Below are positions 35,472 to 43,716 of a stretch of 64,000 nt of DNA, piece after piece. The stretch lies in the NCBI GenBank assembly GCA_963768975.1, contig CAVYKB010000014.1, positions 83,907 to 147,906 of the forward strand, given 5' to 3'. Made by a program: the position numbers and the translations under genes. Each line of letters opens with the position of its first letter. The first letter of the stretch is position 1. The notes below the pieces were generated by a model. It ran no database searches and had not been told where the DNA came from. It saw only the letters and a program-made list of their open reading frames with translations. Source of the stretch: CADCTB01 sp963768975. Its GTDB lineage: Bacteria > Actinomycetota > Acidimicrobiia > Acidimicrobiales > AC-14.

Positions 35472-35487
35472 CCGAAGGCGGGTGCGG
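35466..35487. promoter_or_regulatory. Perfect hairpin ahead of the 57-residue gene
   Basis: CCGCACCC (35466-35473), a GAAGGC loop and GGGTGCGG (35480-35487) form a perfect 8-bp stem, 22 bases before a strong AGGAGGT ribosome site (35508-35515). It could be a 5' leader structure for the protease mRNA, or a terminator for a leftward transcript. Confidence 0.4.
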
Positions 35488-35519
35488 ATGATGGCCGCCT
35501 ACCAATCAGGAGGTGGGAA

Positions 35520-35693
35520 ATGGAGACGTTCCTGGTGCAGGTGTGGGTACCTGCCGACGAGCGGTCGAACAGCCCCGAGCTGCGCGGCCTCGTCCGGCAT
35601 GTGGCTACCGGTGCCGTCACCCCGTTCCTCGGCGACGAGGAGGTCCTCGGCCTCCTCCACGGTTCCCCGCAGACCAAGGAGAAGAGTCGATGA
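35520..35693 (+). CDS. Small unknown protein (57 residues) coupled to a secreted protease
   Basis: The frame begins METFLVQVWVPADERSNSP and ends GSPQTKEKSR. It has one of the strongest ribosome sites in the window (AGGAGGT five to six bases before the ATG), which is the main support for it. The stop overlaps the ATG of the secreted metalloprotease (ATGA), so the two are translationally coupled. There is no signal peptide or cysteine. The beta-like opening (FLVQVWVPA) and the acidic C-terminal part do not match a family known to me. An inhibitor, chaperone or regulator of the protease is possible only by position. Confidence 0.7.
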   Translation: METFLVQVWVPADERSNSPELRGLVRHVATGAVTPFLGDEEVLGLLHGSPQTKEKSR

Positions 35694-38077
35694 GACGTAC
35701 GTTGTGTTCCGTGGCGCTGGCCGTGGCCGCGCTGGCCCCGACCGTGCTGGCGGCGGCCCCGCCGGCGGCGGCGGCGCCGGCGACCCGGCCCCTGGCCGTG
35801 ATCCTCTGCAAGCCGTCGGACCGGCTGACCGAGCCCCACCCGAAGTCGTACTACGAGGCCATGTTCAACGAGACTGGCAACGGCCAGGGCGGCATGTTCG
35901 ACTATTGGCGGGACGTCTCCTACGGCCAGCTCAGCGTGTCGGGCACGGTCGTGAAGGGCTGGTACACCGTGCCGAAGAAGACGGCCGAGTGGAACGACTT
36001 GGCCCGGGGCGCCGACATCGACGCCTGCGCGTCGATGGCCAAGGATGACGTCGACTTCTCCAAGTTCGCCGGCGTGGTGGTGCTGACGAACGCCACCGGC
36101 TTCAACGAGGACCTGTACGGCACCGCCGGCCCGATCACCATCGCCGGCACCAGCTACAACATCGGCGGCATGGTCGCCGAGGAGGACCAGCCGATGCGGA
36201 TCATCTTCCACGAGGCCGGGCACTCCCTGGGCCTTGTGCACTCCCGGGTCCACTCCCGGATGACGCCGACGTCGACCCAGTCCGACTACGGCGATCCCTG
36301 GGACGTCATGAGCTGTGACGACCAGTGCCTGCACGGTGCCGTCTCCTATCAGGGCACCGGCGGGCCGGGGCTCAACGTCGTCCAGCTGACGACCGCCGGT
36401 TGGTTCCCGGCCGACCGGGGCTTCCGGTCCTTCGACAACAGCGCGTGCCGGCAGTCGACCGTGCCCATGGCCGCCCTCAACCACCCCGAGGTCCCGGGGT
36501 ACATGGAGGTGCGGGTGCCGGCGGCGATCCCCATGAACTTCCGGGGGATGCAGCTCACGACCACCGACTACTACGCAGTCGAGATGCGCTCCAAGGACGG
36601 CTGGGACTCGGCGATCCCCGCCGACACCACCGTCATCCACCTCCACGGCCAGGACAACTACTCCTACCTGGTCGACACCAATGGGGTCATCGGCACGTAC
36701 TACCGGCCGCCGGGCATCGGCCAGGGCGCGGCGGGCACCGAGTACGTCGACACCGCCCGCAACGCCTACATCGCTATCAACACACTCGATGCGGCGGCCA
36801 ACACGGCCACCGTCACCGTGGCCGGCTGCAAGATCAAGGTCGGCGTGACCTACGCCGGCGCCACCACCGGCGACTTCAGCGACCCCGTGACCCTCGCCGG
36901 CGACGTGCGGGTCAGCGGCACCACCGCCCCCGTCCCGTACCGGCCGGTCACCCTGACGCTCGGCACCCAGAGCTGCACGGCCCGCACCGACCTGGCTGGC
37001 CGGGCAACGTGCCAGGTGACGATCGACCAGCCCGCCGGCGCCTTGACGGCCGCCGCCGCTTTCGCCGGCGACCCCGCCTACGAGCCCGGCTCGGGCACGG
37101 CGGTGTTCACCGTGACCAAGGAGCAGACGGCCCTGAGCTACACGGGGGCGACCACGTCTGACTACCACGACGCCTTCGAGGCCTCGGCGGTGCTCACCGA
37201 GCCCGATGGGGCGGTGGCGGGCAAGGGCGTGGCCTTTGCCCTGGGCGCCGGCGACGGGTGCACGGCCACCACCGACGCCGGCGGGCGGGCCGCGTGCTCG
37301 ATCACGCCCACCCAGCCGGCCGGCACCGTACCGGTGACCGCCACCTTCGCCGGCGACGCCGGCTACCTGGGGTCCACGGCCTCGAAGCCCTTCGAGATCA
37401 CCCGGCAGGAGACGACGACGACCTACACCGGCCCGCTGGTGATCGCCGCCGGCCAGCCGGTCACCCTCAGCGGGCGGGTGGTCGAAGAGTCCGGACCGGA
37501 CCCGGTCGTCGGCCGGGCGGTGAAGCTGGACCTCGGTGCCCAGTCGTGCACCGGCACGACCGACGCCACCGGGTCCGCCAGCTGCACCATCGCCAGCGTG
37601 GCCAATGCTCTGGGCCCCCAGCCCCTGGGAGCAAGCTTCGCCGGCGACGGGTTCTACGAGCCGTCGTCGGACCGCACCCAGCAGGCGATCGTGTTCGCCT
37701 TCCCGTCCCGGGGCGTGTTCACCGTGGGCGACCGGACCTCGGCGCCGGCGGCGACCTGGTGGAGTAGTCAGTGGTCGGCCCTGAACCCCCTGAGCGGGGG
37801 GCCGGCGCCGGCTGCGTTCAAGGGCTTCGCCGCCGCCCCGGCCAGCACGCCGCCGAGCTGCGGCGCCGGCTGGACCACGTCGACCGGCAACAGCCCGGCG
37901 CCGCCCGCCGACGTCCCGTCCTACATGGGCGTGGCGGTGACCAGCGGCGTGTCGCAGTCGGGCAGCCGGCTGGCCGGCACGGTGACCCGGATCGTCGTGG
38001 TCAAGACCGACAGCGGCTACGCGCCGAACCCCGGCCACCCCGGGACGGGGACGGTCGTGGCGACGTACTGCGGGTAG
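35690..38077 (+). CDS. Secreted metzincin-like metalloprotease with Ig-like repeats
   Basis: A 795-residue secreted protein with signal peptide (MRRTLCSVALAVAALAPTVL, cleavage after AAAAPA). The catalytic domain (about 30-370) holds the zinc motif HEAGHSLGLVH, with ligands at about H174, H178 and H184 and the acid E175, and a Met-turn in WDVMS (about M207), which places it among metzincin-type proteases, close to M6/M11-like enzymes. From about residue 385 come three Ig-like repeats of about 90 residues, each ending in a FAGDxxY motif (ATFAGDAGYLGS, AAFAGDPAYEPG, ASFAGDGFYEPS), and a final beta-rich C-terminal region. It would degrade extracellular protein. The ATG overlaps the small upstream gene. 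Confidence 0.88.
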   Translation: MRRTLCSVALAVAALAPTVLAAAPPAAAAPATRPLAVILCKPSDRLTEPHPKSYYEAMFNETGNGQGGMFDYWRDVSYGQLSVSGTVVKGWYTVPKKTAEWNDLARGADIDACASMAKDDVDFSKFAGVVVLTNATGFNEDLYGTAGPITIAGTSYNIGGMVAEEDQPMRIIFHEAGHSLGLVHSRVHSRMTPTSTQSDYGDPWDVMSCDDQCLHGAVSYQGTGGPGLNVVQLTTAGWFPADRGFRSFDNSACRQSTVPMAALNHPEVPGYMEVRVPAAIPMNFRGMQLTTTDYYAVEMRSKDGWDSAIPADTTVIHLHGQDNYSYLVDTNGVIGTYYRPPGIGQGAAGTEYVDTARNAYIAINTLDAAANTATVTVAGCKIKVGVTYAGATTGDFSDPVTLAGDVRVSGTTAPVPYRPVTLTLGTQSCTARTDLAGRATCQVTIDQPAGALTAAAAFAGDPAYEPGSGTAVFTVTKEQTALSYTGATTSDYHDAFEASAVLTEPDGAVAGKGVAFALGAGDGCTATTDAGGRAACSITPTQPAGTVPVTATFAGDAGYLGSTASKPFEITRQETTTTYTGPLVIAAGQPVTLSGRVVEESGPDPVVGRAVKLDLGAQSCTGTTDATGSASCTIASVANALGPQPLGASFAGDGFYEPSSDRTQQAIVFAFPSRGVFTVGDRTSAPAATWWSSQWSALNPLSGGPAPAAFKGFAAAPASTPPSCGAGWTTSTGNSPAPPADVPSYMGVAVTSGVSQSGSRLAGTVTRIVVVKTDSGYAPNPGHPGTGTVVATYCG

Positions 38078-38233
38078 CCCGCAGGGCCATCCCGTCCGCG
38101 TGGAGCTGGCGCACTGTCGCCAGCTCCCGCGCGTCGGGCCCCTGATTGGGTGGAGATGCGCGTCAACAGAACGTGTCGGAGGACCCGTAAACATGGGTTA
38201 CCCTTTTCGCGAGCTTCGTAAACACCTTTCTTC

Positions 38234-38262
38234 TGGACATGAAGGCACTTTCACTCTAGATT
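38234..38262 (+). promoter_or_regulatory. Putative sigma-A-type promoter for the M15-like peptidase gene
   Basis: TGGACA (38234-38239) and TAGATT (38257-38262) are separated by exactly 17 bases inside the only strongly AT-rich stretch of this 247-bp gap (about 38190-38275). The elements match the consensus at five and four of six positions. The gene start at 38325 is 63 bases downstream. Confidence 0.5.
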
Positions 38263-38324
38263 CAACGCACTTACTGGGCGCCGCCGGGGGCGAGCGCGAA
38301 GGGGTCCGAGGCGGGGGCCGGGGG

Positions 38325-38945
38325 ATGCACACCATGGACATCACGCGCGCGCTCAAGCACCGGGTGGCGACGAGCATCCTGGCCGGTACGGGCCTGTTCC
38401 TGGCGGCCAGCGCCATGTCGCCGGGGGAGACCGGCATCGGACCGGTCCCGAACCAGGAGGTGGCCAGCGCCGGCGCCATCGTCGGGCCGCCGGCCGAGCT
38501 GCCCACGACCACCGTAGCCGTGACCGTGCCCGTGACGACGCCGGCGCCGCCGCCGGTGGTCATGCCGACGAGCCCGGACCAGTGGTTCCAGCCCGGCGGC
38601 CGCAACGGCGGCACCGAAGCGCTGGCCCGGTTCCTCGCCGCCATCGCCCTGCACGAGAACGCCCCGCTCTACGTGAGCGAACAGTGGGGACGGACGACCG
38701 GCGGTGCCAACTCCGACCACCACATCTCCCGCAGTGACAGCTGGGCTGCCGACCTGGCCGTGCGAGGCATTCAAGCCCCGACGCCGGCCACCGAGCTGGC
38801 CGCCCGCCGGGTGGCGGCCGCCCTCGGCGTGCCCGACTGGGGCGGCGGCGACCTGAACATGACCATCGACGGGTACCGGTTTCAGGTCCTGTGGAAGGTC
38901 GCCGGCCACTTCAACCACGTGCACGTGGGAGTACGGCAGCTCTAG
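38325..38945 (+). CDS. Secreted M15-like (D-Ala-D-Ala carboxypeptidase-type) zinc peptidase
   Basis: A 206-residue protein with an N-terminal hydrophobic signal or anchor (RVATSILAGTGLFLAASA), a Pro/Thr-rich linker (about 40-85), and a compact domain. The domain carries an M15-type zinc site: the first His and the Asp in NSDHHISRSDSWAADL (about residues 128-143), and the late HFNHVHVG with the final His ligand pair. Such enzymes cleave peptidoglycan stem peptides. The start is ATG 38325, or 38334. The gene follows the secreted metalloprotease, but with its own probable promoter. Confidence 0.75.
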   Translation: MHTMDITRALKHRVATSILAGTGLFLAASAMSPGETGIGPVPNQEVASAGAIVGPPAELPTTTVAVTVPVTTPAPPPVVMPTSPDQWFQPGGRNGGTEALARFLAAIALHENAPLYVSEQWGRTTGGANSDHHISRSDSWAADLAVRGIQAPTPATELAARRVAAALGVPDWGGGDLNMTIDGYRFQVLWKVAGHFNHVHVGVRQL

Positions 38946-39056
38946 CTGACGCTGGGCCGGCGCACCGCCGTCGTGTGGTCACTCGATGGGGACATATGCC
39001 CCCCAGTGACCAAAGGCGGCCGGGGCCAGCGCACCGGGGCGGGGCCGGTGCCGGAG

Positions 39057-39665
<609 letters not shown>

Positions 39666-39737
39666 GCCAGGCGATCGTCGCCACCACGCCGCCGGCCCGC
39701 AGGAGGTCGGCGGGGTCCTGGCCCTCCGTGCGCTGGT

Positions 39738-40748
39738 CTATCGCGGACTGGTGGTATCGCAAGCTGTCTGCAGCCGGATGTGGATGACGACGAACTCGGC
39801 CGGGCGCAGGGGGGCAAAGCCCACCTGGACGTTGGCGATACCGTTGTCGATGTCAGCCTGGGAGGTCGTCTCGCGGTCGCACTTCACGACGTACGCGTCG
39901 CGCGCAGTGGTGCCGGCGAAGGCCTCAGACCGGAACAGGTCGTCGAGGAAGGCGCCGATCTCGGTCCGCAGGCGGGCCCAGAGGGGCTCACTGTTGGGCT
40001 CGAACGTCGCCCACTGGGTTCCCTGGCCGATGGAGCGCTCGATGAAGACGGCCGTGCGCCGCACGTTCACGTAGCGCCACTCCGCGTCGGCGGTGTCGGT
40101 CGTTCGGGCGCCCCACACCACCGGCCCGGCGCCGGCGAAGCTGCGGAGACAGTTGACGCCAAGGGGGTTCAGCCGGGCGCTGTCGGCGTCGGCCACCTGG
40201 AGGTCGAGGGCGGCGACGCCCCGCAGCGTCGCGTCGACGCCGGCCGGCGCCGCCCACACGCCCCGCACCACGTCGTTGCGGGCGATGATGCCGGCCACGG
40301 CGCCGGCCGGGCCCCGTACCGGCCCGGGCTGGGCGATCCGGGGGAAGTAGACGGCGGCGTTCGGGCTGTGGACGAACGCCGGCGAGGTGGCGCCGGCGGC
40401 GGCCTGGGCGATCGTCGTCCATGCCGCCGGCGGGTCGAGGATGCAGAACCCGCCCCGCTCCCCGGCTAGGGCGACGGCGCCGGCCGCCACCTCGGGCGAC
40501 GGGTCACCGGGGACGACGAGAAGGTTGAAGATGGCGCCGGCGGCCCGGAGGGAGTCGAGGTCGCGGGCGACCATGGCGATGGTGCCGCCCTGGCGGAAGA
40601 AGTCGTGCACGGCGGCAGCGACGGTTCCGCCGGCGCCGAAGGTCTGGTCGAAGTCGGCCGGTGAAAGCACCGCCACCGGCTGGTCGCCACCGGGGTTGGT
40701 GGTCTCGCCGACGAAGGCGGTGATGGAGGTGGAGACGGCGGAGATCAC
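39738..40748 (-). CDS. Orphan contractile tail sheath protein, short form
   Basis: A 336-residue phage/contractile-injection-system tail sheath protein. The C-terminal domain is convincing: WGARTTDTADAEWRYVNVRR, TAVFIERSIGQGTQWATFEP, NSEPLWARLRTEIGAFLDDL, YVVKCDRETTSQADIDNG and APLRPAEFVVIHI. The N-terminus starts directly at ISAVSTSITAFVGETTNPGG, about 20 residues later than usual, and an internal domain of perhaps 100 or more residues seems absent between MVARD and LDSLRAAGAIF. No tube, baseplate, spike or ATPase gene is near. The GTG start at 40748 lacks a ribosome site, so this may be a deleted relic of an injection system or a minimal domesticated sheath. Confidence 0.82.
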   Translation of the reverse strand: MISAVSTSITAFVGETTNPGGDQPVAVLSPADFDQTFGAGGTVAAAVHDFFRQGGTIAMVARDLDSLRAAGAIFNLLVVPGDPSPEVAAGAVALAGERGGFCILDPPAAWTTIAQAAAGATSPAFVHSPNAAVYFPRIAQPGPVRGPAGAVAGIIARNDVVRGVWAAPAGVDATLRGVAALDLQVADADSARLNPLGVNCLRSFAGAGPVVWGARTTDTADAEWRYVNVRRTAVFIERSIGQGTQWATFEPNSEPLWARLRTEIGAFLDDLFRSEAFAGTTARDAYVVKCDRETTSQADIDNGIANVQVGFAPLRPAEFVVIHIRLQTACDTTSPR

Positions 40749-40783
40749 CGAACTGCAGGCTAGAGCGGTCTACGTTCGGTCGC

Positions 40784-41617
40784 GTGAGCAGGCGCGATCC
40801 ATGGGCCGGCATCCTCTCCGGCCCGGTCGACGGGCCGGCGAAAGTGCGGGCGGCGTACCCGGAGGTCGGCGGCGTGCCCGGGCTGCGGACCCGCCACCGC
40901 GGCAGCGGGTTCACCGGCTCCCTGGCCCGCTGGGAGCGCGACGGCGTCGTGCTGCGGGGCGCCAGCGGGCTTGAGCGCATCTTTGTGGCCACGCCTGGCG
41001 GCTTCGACGTCGACGGGCGGGCGGTGACCCTCACCCGGCCGGCGCCGGCGGGCCTGGCACCGCCGGCGGCGCCGGCGGTGACCGCCTCCGGATCGCTGGC
41101 CGTGGCCGGGGCTCGGGCCCGCGTGGCGCGGGCCAGCCGCATCCTCGTCGAGGGCGTGCACGATGCCGAGCTGGTGGAGCGGGTCTGGGGCGACGATCTC
41201 CGGGTGGAGGGCGTGGTGGTCGAGCGCCTGGACGGGATCGACGACCTCGCCGGCGTGGTGGCCGCGTTCGGGCCCGGTCCCGGTGCCCGGCTGGGCGTGC
41301 TCGTCGACCACCTGGTCGAAGGCAGCAAGGAGGCCCGGTTGGCGGCGTCGGTGGCCCACCCCCACGTCCTGGTGACCGGCACGCCGTTCATCGACGTGTG
41401 GGCGGCGGTCAAGCCGGCGACGGTCGGCATTCCGGCGTGGCCTGCGGTGCCGCGAGGCGAGGACTGGAAGACCGGGATCTGCGCCCGGCTCGGCGTCGAC
41501 CCGGCGACGATGTGGCCGCGGGTACTGGCGTCGGTGCGGTCCTACGCCGACTTGGAGCCCGCGTTGGTCGGCGCGGTGGAACGCCTCATCGACTTCGTCA
41601 CCGAGCCGGCGACCTAG
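40784..41617 (+). CDS. DUF3097 family protein
   Basis: A 277-residue cytoplasmic protein of the actinobacterial DUF3097 family, function unknown. Recognisable parts are the N-terminal GFTGSLARWERDGVVLRG, the central RILVEGVHDAELVERVWGDD with the topoisomerase-primase (TOPRIM)-like EGxxDAxL pattern at about residues 120-140, VLVDHLVEGSKEARL, and the C-terminal LVTGTPFIDVWAAVKP. The acidic motif suggests a nucleic-acid or nucleotide-acting enzyme, but this is inference. Start GTG 40784; only 35 bp separate it from the divergent sheath gene. Confidence 0.85.
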   Translation: MSRRDPWAGILSGPVDGPAKVRAAYPEVGGVPGLRTRHRGSGFTGSLARWERDGVVLRGASGLERIFVATPGGFDVDGRAVTLTRPAPAGLAPPAAPAVTASGSLAVAGARARVARASRILVEGVHDAELVERVWGDDLRVEGVVVERLDGIDDLAGVVAAFGPGPGARLGVLVDHLVEGSKEARLAASVAHPHVLVTGTPFIDVWAAVKPATVGIPAWPAVPRGEDWKTGICARLGVDPATMWPRVLASVRSYADLEPALVGAVERLIDFVTEPAT

Positions 41618-41650
41618 GCGCCGGCGCCGGCCTGCCATCCTGGTGCGGGC

Positions 41651-42349
41651 ATGGACTCAGGCGCCGAGGGACCGCTGCCCGCCGAGGCGGAGGTGCTCGA
41701 CCGGCTGCACCGGCACCTGGGCGCCTGGCTCGGCGCGTGGCCACCGTCGGCGCTGGTGAACGTGGTGGGCAGCGACCGGCGGACCGAGGCGGGCTGGGAC
41801 GGCGCCGTGCGGCCGTTCGCAGGGGTGAGCACGCCGGCGGGGACAGTGCTATCGGTGCCGCCCGACCGGGTCGATGCCGTCCGCTCGGCAGGGGCGACCC
41901 TGGAGGAGATCCTCGACGGCGTCCCCGAGGCCCTCGGCCAGCCGGGGGCAGTGGTGGGCCGGGGCGTGTACCGGTACTGCGTGGCGCCCCCGCCGGTCGA
42001 GCCGGTGGGCGAATGGGTGGCCGCAGACGATCCGGGGGTGCCGGCGTGGCTGCGGCCGTTCGGGGGCCAGGTGCTGGTGGTACGGGAGGACGGGCAGTAC
42101 GTCGCCGGCCTGGGCATCAAGCGCCACGACGTCCTCGGGCTCGAGGTGGCGGTGGCCACCGACGAGGCATGGCGGGGGCGGGGGCTGGCCCGGGCCCTGG
42201 TGGCGCGGGCCTCGGCCACCATCCTGCGGGCCGGCGGGGTGCCGATCTACCTCCACGGCCGGGGGAACGCGGCGTCGGCCCGAGTGGCGGAGGTCTCCGG
42301 CTTCCCCGACTTGGGCTGGTCCATCCTTGGTTTGCCGACTGCGACCTGA
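41651..42349 (+). CDS. GNAT-family N-acetyltransferase
   Basis: A 232-residue protein whose C-terminal half (about 130-230) is a GNAT domain: GQYVAGLGIKRHDVLGLEVAV, ATDEAWRGRGLARALVARA (the acetyl-CoA pyrophosphate loop RGRGLA) and YLHGRGNAASARVAEVSGF. The N-terminal half is a family-specific extension of unknown role. The acceptor substrate is unknown. It starts 33 bases after DUF3097 on the same strand and may be co-transcribed with it. Confidence 0.85.
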   Translation: MDSGAEGPLPAEAEVLDRLHRHLGAWLGAWPPSALVNVVGSDRRTEAGWDGAVRPFAGVSTPAGTVLSVPPDRVDAVRSAGATLEEILDGVPEALGQPGAVVGRGVYRYCVAPPPVEPVGEWVAADDPGVPAWLRPFGGQVLVVREDGQYVAGLGIKRHDVLGLEVAVATDEAWRGRGLARALVARASATILRAGGVPIYLHGRGNAASARVAEVSGFPDLGWSILGLPTAT

Positions 42350-42434
42350 GGGAGATGAACCAAATGTGGCCCCCGGGCGGAGGCGGGCTCTATTCTGCCG
42401 CCCGTTCGACTACCTGGGGGGGTACACGACGCCG

Positions 42435-43682
42435 ATGTTCGAGACGGAGCTTCGACGCGACAGCGCGCCTGCACGCGCTGCTGTCGAAACTCTGCCCACC
42501 GGTGGCCCCGAGGTCGCCGTCCCGCGCCGGCTCCTCGGCACGGGCGACCGGTGGTTTCCGTTCGTGGCGTTCGCCGCGGTGGCCGGCGTCGTCATCGTGG
42601 TGTCGATCCTGGCCCACGCCTGGCTGACCCTGCTCCACCCGTTCCACCGGGACCTCCAGGGCAACCGGTGGGTCGACGCCTTCGGCTGGTGGGACGGCTG
42701 GTGGTACGTCGGCATCGCCCGGCGCGGGTACTGGTTCTTCCAGCCCGACCGGCAGTCCCCGGTGGCGTTCTTCCCGGCCTACCCGCTGGCCATGCGCTAT
42801 CTCGCCCAGGTGGTCGGCGGCCCGCTGGTGGCCGGCTTCCTGATCACCCTCTCTTGCGGCCTGGGCGTGGCCGTGCTGTTCCACCGGTGGTGCGTCGACA
42901 AGCTCGGAACGGCCAAGGCCCGGCTGGCCGTGGGCCTGGTCCTGCTGTACCCGTTCGCCTTCTACCTGATGGGTACGGCCTACGGCGACGCCCTCTTCAT
43001 CGTGGCCGCCCTCGCCGCCTTCCTAGCCCTGGAGCGCGACCGGCCGGTGCTGGCGGGAGTGGCGGCCATGGTGGCGACGGCCAGCCGCCCCGTCGGGGCC
43101 GCGCTGGTTCTCGGCCTGTGGGTCCTTTACCTCGAGCGCAAGGGCGTCTTCGGGCCAAAGGGGAGCCGCCAGCGGCCCCGCCTCCGAGACGCCGGCCTCC
43201 TCCTCGCCCCCATGGGCATGCTGGCGTTCTGCGCCTTCCTGTGGGCCCGCTTCGGTGAGCCGTTCGCCTTCTTCGACGTGGCCGGTGCGCCCGGGTGGGA
43301 TCAGCCGCCGGGCGCTCACACGTGGTTCAAGGTCCACTGGGTCAAGGCCATGTGGAACGGGCCCTGGACCGACGGGCACTTCGGCCACCTGCTCATCAAC
43401 GGGCTGGCGGCCGTCGTTACCGCCGCCTTCATCCCTTTGGTGTTCCGCCGGCTCGGGTGGGGCTACGGGGCCTACGTGGTCGTGGCCGTGCTGGCCACTG
43501 CGGTGGCCACCAAGGACTTCGTCGGCATGGGCCGGTACTCCCTCGCCGCCTTCCCGTGCTTCGCGGTGGCCGCCGACGTGCTGTTCCGCCGGCCCCGGCT
43601 GGCCTGGGCGGTGCTCGGTGTGTCGGGCGTGGGCCTCCTCGTGCTCACCCAGCTCCACGCCCGCGGCACCATCGTGAGCTGA
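42435..43682 (+). CDS. PIG-V-like mannosyltransferase family membrane protein (copy 1)
   Basis: A 415-residue polytopic protein of the GT-C type, related to GPI mannosyltransferase II (PIG-V) and its actinobacterial relatives. Features are the first-loop acidic motif FGWWDGWWYVGIARRGYW, SPVAFFPAYPLAMRYL, about nine further hydrophobic helices, LVATASRPVG-like text (MVATASRPVGAALVL), and TKDFVGMGRYSLAAFPCF near the end. Such enzymes use polyprenyl-phosphate-mannose on the outer face to decorate lipids or glycans. A paralog at 54696 shares all of these motifs. Start ATG 42435. Confidence 0.88.
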   Translation: MFETELRRDSAPARAAVETLPTGGPEVAVPRRLLGTGDRWFPFVAFAAVAGVVIVVSILAHAWLTLLHPFHRDLQGNRWVDAFGWWDGWWYVGIARRGYWFFQPDRQSPVAFFPAYPLAMRYLAQVVGGPLVAGFLITLSCGLGVAVLFHRWCVDKLGTAKARLAVGLVLLYPFAFYLMGTAYGDALFIVAALAAFLALERDRPVLAGVAAMVATASRPVGAALVLGLWVLYLERKGVFGPKGSRQRPRLRDAGLLLAPMGMLAFCAFLWARFGEPFAFFDVAGAPGWDQPPGAHTWFKVHWVKAMWNGPWTDGHFGHLLINGLAAVVTAAFIPLVFRRLGWGYGAYVVVAVLATAVATKDFVGMGRYSLAAFPCFAVAADVLFRRPRLAWAVLGVSGVGLLVLTQLHARGTIVS

Positions 43683-43716
43683 GTGCCTGTCCAGGACCGC
43701 TAGCGTCAGACCGGTC

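Noticed and set aside
35315..38194. A 959-codon open frame opposite the metalloprotease
   Set aside because: Repeats in the protease produce an open antisense frame of Gly/Arg/Val-rich text with no ribosome site or family.
38160..38324. A possible c-di-AMP (ydaO) riboswitch ahead of the M15-like peptidase
   Set aside because: Cell-wall hydrolase genes in actinobacteria often have one, but the conserved core elements are not present; the AT-rich part fits a plain promoter better.
41849..43682. An earlier start of the mannosyltransferase frame at 41874
   Set aside because: The region before 42435 overlaps the GNAT gene and translates to Arg/Ser/Pro-rich text unlike the family; ATG 42435 fits homolog length.
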